Assembly: GCA_000227505.4 (NCBI GenBank)
Contig: AGIF02000001.1
Coordinates: 2,190,035-2,254,034 of the forward strand
Source: a gamma proteobacterium HIMB55
GTDB taxonomy: Bacteria; Pseudomonadota; Gammaproteobacteria; Pseudomonadales; Halieaceae
Length of the DNA stretch: 64,000 bases
Reading direction: 5' to 3'
Positions 9,175 to 17,232 of this stretch are shown here, piece after piece (positions within the stretch are counted from its first letter, which is position 1; every line of letters begins with the position of its first letter). The notes under the pieces were generated by a model. It worked only from the letters and a program-made list of their open reading frames with translations. It ran no database searches and was not told the DNA's origin. A program made the translations under genes and the position numbers.

Positions 9175-9512
9175 TATTCGAACTCCTGCGCAAATAAAGG
9201 CGCTGCGGGTATTTGAGTAAATGCGCCAAGTGGCTCGCGCATTTAGCGCACCCCCTGATTATTGTTTTTTGAGGCAGACCTACACTAAGGACCAGAAAAA
9301 CGCGTCGCTATGAGTGAGCCCGGATGTCAGGAAATTACAAATCCACGGCAAAATCAATGTCAGTAGCGAACTGAAAGTAATTAGGTAGTTCGGCTTGCGC
9401 TGTCCGCATCCTATGGAATTTGAGGGTTAACACGCTTCCCACAAGTCACTGGCGAATTTGCACCCGTGGCAAATTTTGCTTTAACTGGACGTTAGGGATT
9501 GGAGCATTTGCT
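9175..9512. other. 338-base divergent intergenic region
   Basis: This gap separates the minus-strand esterase from the plus-strand dehydratase-like gene, so it should hold two divergent promoters. The only structure I can support is the inverted repeat at 9218-9245. A longer in-frame reading of the downstream gene could begin at 9420, but it translates to a Cys/Arg-rich stretch without family resemblance and I treat it as non-coding. Confidence 0.5.
9218..9245. promoter_or_regulatory. Inverted repeat upstream of esterase gene, candidate operator
   Basis: Perfect 9-base arms TAAATGCGC and GCGCATTTA are separated by 10 bases, 44 bases upstream of the esterase ATG. The arm length and spacing suit a dimeric repressor. 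It could also be a hairpin in the esterase leader. No regulator gene is adjacent, so the cognate protein is unknown. Confidence 0.35.
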
Positions 9513-11036
9513 ATGAACGATTTGACCCAAGGTCAGCACAAGGAGCTCACTGCAGAGCAGCAGTGGGAGCAATTCTCGGAGCTTAAGACGGCTGAAGACT
9601 ACATTAATAGCCTTCGGGGTCGGAATTTAGACGTGTTCTTATTGGGAGAGCGAGTTGACGAGCCCGTTGATCATCCAATCATCCGCCCGTCGATCAACGC
9701 CATGGCAGAGTCGTACATCCTCGCTGAGGAAGATCCAGAGCTCGCGACCGCGTGGTCATCCATCTCTGAGCAAAGGATCAATCGCTTCCTCCACGTACCC
9801 GAGTCCTCCCAAGACCTTGTTCAAAAAAACAAAATGCAACGCCGAATGGGCCAGCTTACAGGCACCTGTTTTCAGCGTTGCGCGGGACTGGACACGCTGA
9901 GTGTTCTTTTCTCGATCACTTACGATATCGATAAGAAGCATGGGACGCCTTATCACGCGCGCTACGTAAACTTCTTAAAGAAGGCTCAACAGAACAACCT
10001 GATTGTCGGTGCAGGCATGACTGACCCTAAAGGTGATCGTAGCAAGCGTCCAAGTGACCAGACAGACCCAGACCTGTTCATGCACGTTACGCGGCGCACC
10101 GAGGCGGGCCTTTACGTCAAAGGTGCAAAAGCGCATATGACAGGTGGTCTGAACTCACACTGGATCTGTGTGATGCCCACCATGAATATGCTCGAGGGCG
10201 ATAAAGACTACGCGGTCATCGGCATGATCCCCGCCACGGCGCCCGGACTCACCTATATCTACGGACGGCAATCCTGCGACACGCGAGCGCTCGAAGCGGG
10301 CGATATCGACAAGGGCAATGCGAAGTACGGTGGCCAGGAAACCCTCGTGATTTTCGACGATGTGTTCATCCCTTGGGAGCACGTCCTAATGGACGGCGAA
10401 TACGAGTTCGCGCAGGAGCTCGTCTCACGCTTCACCGCCTACCACCGCGCGAGCTATGTGTGCAAAACAGGCTTAGGCGACGTCATGATTGGCGCTGCCT
10501 CAAGCGTTGCTGAGATGAACGGCGCTGAAACCGCCAGTCACGTCCGCGACAAACTTGTGGAGATGACTCACCTCAACGAGACGATTTACTCTTCGGGTAT
10601 TGCCTCATCCTACGAGGCCACCGAACACGAGAGTGGGGCCTTTATCAACGACCCCATCCTTGCCAACATTTGTAAGCACAACGTCACACGTTTTCCCTAC
10701 GAAATCTCGCGGCTCGCGCAGGATCTTGCGGGCGGCCTCATGGTCACACTGCCCTCCCAGGCTGATTTCGAGCACGAAACCATCGGCCCCCAGCTCGAGA
10801 AATACCTGAAAGGGAAGACGTCGGTGAGCACGGAGGATCGAACCCGCATGCTCCGCCTGATTGAGAATATGACCCTAGGGCGTAACGCCGTTGGCTATTT
10901 GACGGAGTCAATGCATGGCGCTGGCTCACCGCAGGCACAACGTATTCAGGTACTCCGTGAAACCGACTTCGGTAAAAAACAGTCGCTCGCGAAGCGACTC
11001 GCAGGCATTATCGCGACTGACGCGGATTCGTCGTAA
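9513..11036 (+). CDS. abfD: 4-hydroxybutyryl-CoA dehydratase-like protein (AbfD/HpaB superfamily)
   Basis: A 507-residue protein from the ATG at 9513, which has GGAG 8 bases upstream. It carries the signature stretches of 4-hydroxybutyryl-CoA dehydratase/vinylacetyl-CoA isomerase: TCFQRC, MTDPKGDRSKRPS, IYGRQSCDTR, FGGQE-like YGGQETLVIFDDVFIP, HLNET and TESMHGAGSPQAQRI. The 4Fe-4S ligands known from the clostridial enzyme correspond to Cys119, Cys123, His311 and Cys317. The His-to-Cys spacing is 6 here, against 7 as I recall for the clostridial protein. HpaB monooxygenases share the fold but lack this Cys set. The enzyme would dehydrate 4-hydroxybutyryl-CoA to crotonyl-CoA with FAD and the cluster. 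No CoA-transferase for the substrate is adjacent; the true substrate may differ. Confidence 0.8.
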   Translation: MNDLTQGQHKELTAEQQWEQFSELKTAEDYINSLRGRNLDVFLLGERVDEPVDHPIIRPSINAMAESYILAEEDPELATAWSSISEQRINRFLHVPESSQDLVQKNKMQRRMGQLTGTCFQRCAGLDTLSVLFSITYDIDKKHGTPYHARYVNFLKKAQQNNLIVGAGMTDPKGDRSKRPSDQTDPDLFMHVTRRTEAGLYVKGAKAHMTGGLNSHWICVMPTMNMLEGDKDYAVIGMIPATAPGLTYIYGRQSCDTRALEAGDIDKGNAKYGGQETLVIFDDVFIPWEHVLMDGEYEFAQELVSRFTAYHRASYVCKTGLGDVMIGAASSVAEMNGAETASHVRDKLVEMTHLNETIYSSGIASSYEATEHESGAFINDPILANICKHNVTRFPYEISRLAQDLAGGLMVTLPSQADFEHETIGPQLEKYLKGKTSVSTEDRTRMLRLIENMTLGRNAVGYLTESMHGAGSPQAQRIQVLRETDFGKKQSLAKRLAGIIATDADSS

Positions 11037-11109
11037 GTTTCGCCGTAAGTAAAGCAGTGAGGTAACGGTATCGCGGACCCCAGCTTCTGGGTTTCGCCAG
11101 CCAAGTCGT

Positions 11110-12033
11110 ATGTCCCAACTCCAGCGCACCATTCGATCGCCCTACTTACACGCGGCGGCAGCGATCTTTTTTGCATCGTGCATGAACGCGATGATTAAAG
11201 GCCTGTCTGCGCATGAGAGCGTTGTGGTTGTTACTGCATGGCGCTATTCACTCGGCGCCTGTCTAGCGCTCATCTTGTGGACAATCTTTAGACCAAAACT
11301 TCCGGGTTGGGGTGCGGTTCCGTTTCATTTGCTTCGTGGTTTCTTTCAGATCATGTCGGCCGGGCTTTTCTTTTGGGGGGTGTCGGTCATACCCCTCGCG
11401 ACCGCCGCAGCGCTCGGTTTGACCGGCACACTAATGGTCGGGCCGCTCGCATGGTTGCTTCTAAAAGAACCACTTAAGCGCGATGTTATCGTCGGCACAC
11501 TGCTTGGTTTTGGCGGTGCGCTCTACATCATCAACTTTGAGGCGGACCTTTTCTCTGGAAAGCTCGAAGGGCCAATATTTGGCTACCTTGCACCCATATT
11601 TGCATCGCTATTTCACTCAGTTTCCGTTGTTCTACTCCGCTTTAGGTCACAAAGCGAAGACCCCATCGTTGTCGCGTTTTTCGCAAATACGCTACCAGCG
11701 CTTTACGTACTACCAATCTTTTTTGCGATGGAGTTGCAACCTATCGAGGGCTTGATTGGGGGTTATGTCATCGCGGCTTTTTTAGGCGTTAGTTTCTGGT
11801 CACTAACGACGCTCGCCTATTCAGGTGCCCCTGCGGCAAAACTCGCCCCATTTACCTATACCCAACTGATTTGGTCGGCGCTCATTGGCCTCACGATCTT
11901 TGGCGAGTGGCCGGGAATCCATACGTGGATAGGTGCTTCTATCATTGTCGCAGCATGCCTTTACGTCATGCGCGCTACCAGTCACAAGCCCCCCCAGACT
12001 CCACAGACAAAAAGCGCTAGCGATACAAAATGA
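11110..12033 (+). CDS. EamA/DMT-family transporter
   Basis: A 307-residue inner-membrane protein with about ten predicted hydrophobic segments arranged as two EamA repeats. The first repeat contains the typical ALGLTGTLMVGPLAWLLLKE stretch at residues about 99-118, and the second ends in WIGASIIVAACLYVM. The family exports metabolites or drugs. Its stop overlaps the next gene's start by 4 bases (ATGA), so it is co-translated with the thioesterase-like gene. It follows the dehydratase-like gene by 73 bases. No strong Shine-Dalgarno is visible, and the start could lie a few codons away. Substrate unknown. Confidence 0.88.
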   Translation: MSQLQRTIRSPYLHAAAAIFFASCMNAMIKGLSAHESVVVVTAWRYSLGACLALILWTIFRPKLPGWGAVPFHLLRGFFQIMSAGLFFWGVSVIPLATAAALGLTGTLMVGPLAWLLLKEPLKRDVIVGTLLGFGGALYIINFEADLFSGKLEGPIFGYLAPIFASLFHSVSVVLLRFRSQSEDPIVVAFFANTLPALYVLPIFFAMELQPIEGLIGGYVIAAFLGVSFWSLTTLAYSGAPAAKLAPFTYTQLIWSALIGLTIFGEWPGIHTWIGASIIVAACLYVMRATSHKPPQTPQTKSASDTK

Positions 12034-12788
12034 GCTTTTGGACACCCACCGCCTCAACGACCACAGAGGGTCGATTTTCAGTCACGGCCACGCGAGCCAT
12101 GTGTGTCGGTCCTGAAGACGTGGAATTCGTGATGGGCGGTGTTGCGCAGGCGATGGCCGTTGATGCCGCTGAACTGGCAACTGGAAAACCCCTGTTGTGG
12201 AGCACGATTCAATTCAACGCTGCGGCACGAAATCACCAGACGATTGATATCGACGTCATCTGGCAAAGCGGCGGCCGGAGTTTGAGCCAGGTTCGTGTCG
12301 ACGTAACGGCAGATCAAAAGCCCGTTCAGTCGATGTTCGCCGCGTTGGGTGCGCGCCCCGGCAACACCAAGCAATTTATCAAAATGCCCACGGTCGACAG
12401 ACCCGAGAACTGCCCGCGCAAAGACGACCCTCTGATCCAAACAGAAGGCAATTTGATCTCAGAATTCGATCGACGAACGGCGTTCGAAGACGCGGAGGTG
12501 GGGCTTGAATACATGTGGATCAGACCGGTGAAGAGCATGCCCATTACGGCAGGGCTGTTGGCGCTAACCTCCGACTTCATGCTGGGCGCACACAGAGACA
12601 CCCGCGGCGGCACCAGCCTCGACAACACACTGCGGGTATTCTCGGTCGAGCCCACCGATTGGATCTTATCCGTCACGCAGATGTCAGGATTCCGAGAAGG
12701 TGTTGCGATGGGTGTTACCCACCAGTTCACACAGGATGGGCGACTACTCTCGACATCGAGTCAAACGGGCTTACTACCCAGAAAATAG
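12030..12788 (+). CDS. Acyl-CoA thioesterase family protein (double hotdog)
   Basis: A 252-residue protein with two tandem hotdog domains. The first has GGVAQAMAVDAA where the hotdog helix sits. The second contains DFMLGAHRDTRGGTSLDNT and ends in the TesB-type pattern SGFREGVAMG near residue 220. Members hydrolyse acyl-CoA to acid and CoA, or act as dehydratase-like hotdogs. It overlaps the transporter stop by 4 bases, which implies translational coupling, and a fatty-acid-related substrate exported by that transporter is conceivable but unproven. It is convergent with the GPH transporter gene. Confidence 0.75.
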   Translation: MSFWTPTASTTTEGRFSVTATRAMCVGPEDVEFVMGGVAQAMAVDAAELATGKPLLWSTIQFNAAARNHQTIDIDVIWQSGGRSLSQVRVDVTADQKPVQSMFAALGARPGNTKQFIKMPTVDRPENCPRKDDPLIQTEGNLISEFDRRTAFEDAEVGLEYMWIRPVKSMPITAGLLALTSDFMLGAHRDTRGGTSLDNTLRVFSVEPTDWILSVTQMSGFREGVAMGVTHQFTQDGRLLSTSSQTGLLPRK

Positions 12789-12877
12789 TGACGAGGCGTC
12801 CGCCTCCTAAAAGGAATCTAAAGCTTCCACGTATCGTGCCCATACGCCAAGTAACGCGGTGAACGCTCGCGGGGGCG

Positions 12878-14299
12878 CTAAGACCGTTGCGCCAACGTCT
12901 CCAAATTTGCCTCGTGCTTTTTTCGATCAACCGAATACAGCGACAAGCAGGCAATCATGATCATCCACAGTCCGAAGATCACCGGCACATAAAGCCAGCC
13001 AAACGTCGTGAGGACCGACTCAGGCACCTGATCGGGGGTGGCGCCTACGGGGAATTGGCTGATTGTTAACAGCACACCCGCAACGGCAGCGCCAATACCC
13101 TGAGTCACTTTCCTTACAAAAGTCACCGAGGCAAAGAAGACGCCCTCGTTCCTTCGCTGGGTTTTGATCTCCGCCTCTTCCACTAAGTCGGCAATCATCG
13201 AAGCGGACAGGGTTTGGTAAGCAATAATCAGGGCAACGTCGACCACGATGATGCTCAGTACGAGCGGGAACAAGGCAGGGTCGCCGTTCTCAGGCATCAG
13301 TCCCAGTAGTCGCAAAAATATCGGTGCCGGCGCCACGGTAAAAGCCATCAAGCCAATAGTAATCGCGCCGCGTTTTTTCCCCAGCCGTTTTGAAATGGCT
13401 GGCGAGATGAAAAACGCCATCAACGCGGAAATCACAACACTAAGGGAAATCAAACCGATCTGCTCGGTAGTAAAACCCCAGAAGAATGTCGAGAAATAAA
13501 AGCTCAGTGTTGTGGAGACACCGGACGCAACAGCACCAAAAAGTGCGGCCAAGAACAGCGCCAAAAACGAACGACTGGCGAGTGTCTCAAAAACCTCTCG
13601 GTATATGAGTCCCACACTCATTTGTCGCGCCGGGGGCGGTGGTTTTAGGTCGGGAATCATTTTGTGAGTACCAAGCGCCGAGATCATGATCGCAAGAAAA
13701 ATCACTGTGGCGGCAATGCCGCCAACCTGACCGTGGCCTTCGACGTTGAACATGCCATTACTGATCGTTGCCGTCGGTACGAGGATAAAAATGGTGGCAA
13801 AAGCCCCCATGAGTGTGCCGCCGGTCCAGCCGAAAAAGTATCGGTAACTCAACATACTGGTGCGCTCGTCGTAGTCATCTGACATTTCAGCAACCAGTGA
13901 GGAGCTAGGGATTTCATAGACGGTGATCAAGGTTCTGACCAAGATCGCCAGCGTCACAATGTAGGGAAAGAGCGCGTCGCCCTCGAGGCCCGCCGGCGGA
14001 TTCCACACAAAGTAATAAGCGACCGAAGCTGGTATTGCTGCCGCGTACATAAATGGATGGCGTCTGCCCCAGCGCGAGCGCGTGTTGTCCGAGAGATATC
14101 CAATCAGCGGGTCACTCAACGCATCCACGATCAAAGCGATCATCAGCGCAAGGCTGACCAAGTAAGCGCTCACGCCCATCACCTGGCTGTAAAAGATCAG
14201 GAAGAAATAATCGAAGCCATTGCTCTTAACTCCAAAGGCCACAGAGCCAAAGCCGTAGGCAGCTTTTCTTCCGATACTGACGGGGCGGCGATCGCTCAT
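12878..14299 (-). CDS. GPH-family (MelB-like) sodium/sugar-type MFS transporter
   Basis: A 473-residue protein with twelve hydrophobic segments. The glycoside-pentoside-hexuronide family signature DALSDPLIGYLSDNTRSRWG appears at residues about 59-78, followed by RRHPFMYAAAIP. This class is usually sodium- or proton-coupled and takes up glycosides or related compounds. Members in marine bacteria often have non-sugar substrates, so the cargo is open. AGGAG lies upstream of the ATG. It is divergent from the M14 peptidase gene with 138 bases between, and no sugar-degrading gene is adjacent. Confidence 0.9.
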   Translation of the reverse strand: MSDRRPVSIGRKAAYGFGSVAFGVKSNGFDYFFLIFYSQVMGVSAYLVSLALMIALIVDALSDPLIGYLSDNTRSRWGRRHPFMYAAAIPASVAYYFVWNPPAGLEGDALFPYIVTLAILVRTLITVYEIPSSSLVAEMSDDYDERTSMLSYRYFFGWTGGTLMGAFATIFILVPTATISNGMFNVEGHGQVGGIAATVIFLAIMISALGTHKMIPDLKPPPPARQMSVGLIYREVFETLASRSFLALFLAALFGAVASGVSTTLSFYFSTFFWGFTTEQIGLISLSVVISALMAFFISPAISKRLGKKRGAITIGLMAFTVAPAPIFLRLLGLMPENGDPALFPLVLSIIVVDVALIIAYQTLSASMIADLVEEAEIKTQRRNEGVFFASVTFVRKVTQGIGAAVAGVLLTISQFPVGATPDQVPESVLTTFGWLYVPVIFGLWMIMIACLSLYSVDRKKHEANLETLAQRS

Positions 14300-14437
14300 T
14301 GCGACTCCTCGGCGTTTGTTATTTTTGGCGCTTTCGACTCGAGATTACCCCCTCAAGGGACATTAAAGAAGGTTTGAGTTGTCGCTTGATACCGGAGTCC
14401 AGCTATTATCTGTGGCATAGCAATCAAGGCACCCAAC

Positions 14438-17029
14438 ATGAAACACCTACTCCTCGCGTTTACTCTCCTGTTCACACTCAAGGCTCAGGCCGTGAGCTTG
14501 TCGCTGAATGATGTTTTCAGTGACGTACCCACCTTGAATGAAGCGCTTCCAGCGCCCAAGGAAATAACTGGGGTCGATGTGGGGGAAAGGCATTGGTATC
14601 ACTACGAGATCGTGAACTACCTAAACGCCCTAGCCGAGGCGTCGCCTCGGATGGTATCGCTCGGGGAGCATGCGCGGACCTACGGTGACAGACCGCTCGT
14701 GAGCTACGCCATATCGACACCAGCAAATCTAGCGCGTCTCGACGAGATCAAAGCCGAGCGAGCAGCCATCATCGACCCGGAGGCCGAGGTTGATCTAAGC
14801 GCACAACCCGCCGTGCTTCACATGATGTACAGCATCCACGGAAACGAGCCCAGCGGTGCCAACTCAACGCCATTGGTCGCCTACTACCTCAACGCAGCGG
14901 ATGATAAAGAGCTACTCAAACAACTCGAGAACGTCGTCATCATTTTCAACCCAATGCTAAATCCTGACGGCCTCGATCGATTTGCCTACTGGAGCAACGC
15001 CCATCGAGGAGTGAATCCGAGCTTCGATGCAAACGATCGAGAGCACGCGCAGTCTGTCCCAAATGGTCGTACCAACTACTACTGGTTTGACCTCAACCGC
15101 GACTGGTTACCGCATCAGCATCCGGAGAGTCGAGGACGACTGAGCCTATTCCACGAATGGAAGCCCAATGTGCAGCTCGATTTCCATGAACAGGGCAGTA
15201 ATAGCAACTTCTTTTTCATGCCGGGAAAGCCCGAGCGGACAAACCCCCTAACCCCTGAGATCAACCAGATCCTGACCGCCAAAATTGGTGAATACCACGC
15301 GCAAGCTTTTGACGCAGAGGGGATACGGTTCTTCACCGAAGAGGGCTACGACGACTTTTTCATGGGCAAAGGCTCTACCTACCCCGACCTATTCGGCACG
15401 GTCGGTATTTTGTTCGAGCAACCCTCCTCGCGAGGCGCCGGCCAGGACACGATCAACGGTAAGCTGACCTTCCCCTTAAGTATTTCGAATCAATTCAGAG
15501 CGTCGCTGTCCTCGATCAAAGCCACATCGGCATTGAAAGACGAGCTCCTGAACTATCAGCGCAACTTCTACACCCAGCAAAAGCGCAAGCGTGGCCACTA
15601 TCTCGCGAGCGCCGACGGCGACCCAACCCGCTTAGCAGAGTTCGTCCGCATTCTTAGCGGCCACCAGATTGAGGTCGAGGCACTGGCCACTGACGTCACT
15701 GCCGAAGGCAAAACCTTCAAAACCGGCGAAGCGATTGCCATCCCGCTCGATCAGCCACAAGCAACCTATCTAGAAACCCTCTGGCGCGAGCAGCTCGAAT
15801 TCGAGGAGAACGTTTTCTACGACGTGTCGACCTGGACACTGCCGTGGGCATTCAACCTCTCGCACACACGCGAAGCGGTGAGAAACGTTAAGACGCAACC
15901 TATTGCCTCATCACCGGAGGTGGCCGCCACACTCGGGCAATCTCCCATTGGTTACCTCATCGACTGGCGCGATTCAGCAAGCCCCGCATTGCTTTATGAC
16001 TTGCTTGAAGCGGGTGCCAACGTTCGCGTTGCCAACGCACCATTTACAGCCCTGACCACCAGCGCAGGCGCGGTCGAGTTTGGTTTCGGAACGCTGTTTG
16101 TGGCACCCAAACTACAAGACGCCATCCCAGAAGCTGCCATGGAGTTGCTCATCGAAGCACGCGGCAAGGGCATAAAGGTCTATCCAGCAGCCAGCAGTTA
16201 CACACCTGAGGGCATTGACCTTGGTAGCCGGGGCTTTGATGTTCTCTCGCTGCCGAAGGTACTTATGGTTACAGGCCCTGGGACTTCTGCTTACGGTACC
16301 GGTGAAATCTGGCACCTACTGGACACCCGCGTGGATATGCCGATCACCATGGTGGACAGTCATAACCTGCGACGTGTTGATCTCGAAAACTACACGCACG
16401 TCATCATGACCACACCACTGCGGGTTGCGGGTGCTACCGAGCAGTTAGATAACTTCGTTAAAGGTGGCGGGGTGCTGTGGTTGCAGGGCGCATACACAGT
16501 GGCGTGGGCAGCAAATGAAAAGCTGACCGAGGCAACATGGCGGATGACGCCTGCGCAGCAGCAAGCGGCTGATCTGAAGAGTGCTCAGAAAAAGAATGCT
16601 AGCGCTGACACCCAAGGTGGCTTACTACCCGAGCGCAAACCGTTTTCAACAGCTTCTGATGAGTACGCCTTCACGCTCGTGCGTGGCGCGATCCTTCAGG
16701 GTGACCTCGATGCCTCCCATCCTTTGGGCTACGGCTACACCTCTAATGAGCTCGCCGTCTTTAGGACGACAAACCGTTTTATGAACCCATCGTCCAATGC
16801 TTATTCATCGCCCGTGGTCTACACCGATGCGCCGCTACTATCGGGCTACATGTCGGATGAAAATCGTGCACTCGTTGCAAACTCAGCAGGCTTGGTGGTG
16901 GATGAGCGAGGTGACGGGGCCGTTGTCCTTAGTCTTGATAGTCCAACCTTCAGGGCATTCTGGTGGGGAACACAGCGCTTACTCGTGAATGGCATCTTCT
17001 TTGGAGACCTCCTCCGGGAGCCTCGATGA
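14438..17029 (+). CDS. Secreted M14-family zinc carboxypeptidase
   Basis: An 863-residue protein with a Sec signal peptide (MKHLLLAFTLLFTLKAQA, cleaved near residue 18). The M14 zinc site is His134 and Glu137 in SIHGNEPSG and His250 in LDFHEQGS. The catalytic Glu is probably in ILFEQPSSRG. A long C-terminal half resembles a glutamine-amidotransferase-like fold (THVIMTTPLRVAGATEQLDN onward), as seen in large periplasmic M14 peptidases. It should cleave C-terminal residues from peptides in the periplasm or outside. A second protein with the same architecture is encoded at 43972-46836. Confidence 0.9.
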   Translation: MKHLLLAFTLLFTLKAQAVSLSLNDVFSDVPTLNEALPAPKEITGVDVGERHWYHYEIVNYLNALAEASPRMVSLGEHARTYGDRPLVSYAISTPANLARLDEIKAERAAIIDPEAEVDLSAQPAVLHMMYSIHGNEPSGANSTPLVAYYLNAADDKELLKQLENVVIIFNPMLNPDGLDRFAYWSNAHRGVNPSFDANDREHAQSVPNGRTNYYWFDLNRDWLPHQHPESRGRLSLFHEWKPNVQLDFHEQGSNSNFFFMPGKPERTNPLTPEINQILTAKIGEYHAQAFDAEGIRFFTEEGYDDFFMGKGSTYPDLFGTVGILFEQPSSRGAGQDTINGKLTFPLSISNQFRASLSSIKATSALKDELLNYQRNFYTQQKRKRGHYLASADGDPTRLAEFVRILSGHQIEVEALATDVTAEGKTFKTGEAIAIPLDQPQATYLETLWREQLEFEENVFYDVSTWTLPWAFNLSHTREAVRNVKTQPIASSPEVAATLGQSPIGYLIDWRDSASPALLYDLLEAGANVRVANAPFTALTTSAGAVEFGFGTLFVAPKLQDAIPEAAMELLIEARGKGIKVYPAASSYTPEGIDLGSRGFDVLSLPKVLMVTGPGTSAYGTGEIWHLLDTRVDMPITMVDSHNLRRVDLENYTHVIMTTPLRVAGATEQLDNFVKGGGVLWLQGAYTVAWAANEKLTEATWRMTPAQQQAADLKSAQKKNASADTQGGLLPERKPFSTASDEYAFTLVRGAILQGDLDASHPLGYGYTSNELAVFRTTNRFMNPSSNAYSSPVVYTDAPLLSGYMSDENRALVANSAGLVVDERGDGAVVLSLDSPTFRAFWWGTQRLLVNGIFFGDLLREPR

Positions 17030-17232
17030 AGACGGGGCTCACCGAGACGGCCACTACACGCCATCCAATATCCGCAAATACAATCCGCCTCGCCGTCGGA
17101 GGCCGCCACTCACCGCAAAACACCCCGAACTGTGGAAAAGTAACCTAGGGTTTGTAAGGCATCTCAGATACCCTGCGCCCGCATAAAGACTGGCGAAAAT
17201 AGCCATCACACTTTTTCATCAGGGGGGTCGCT

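Noticed and set aside
9513-11036. 4-hydroxyphenylacetate 3-monooxygenase (HpaB)
   Set aside because: Same fold, but the conserved Cys-x3-Cys and the His/Cys pair plus the TESMHGAGSPQAQRI tail fit 4-hydroxybutyryl-CoA dehydratase better. No HpaC reductase gene is adjacent.
12791-12806. GAGGCG-TC-CGCCTC palindrome as terminator between the thioesterase and GPH genes
   Set aside because: The two-base loop is too tight for an RNA hairpin and there is no T-run.
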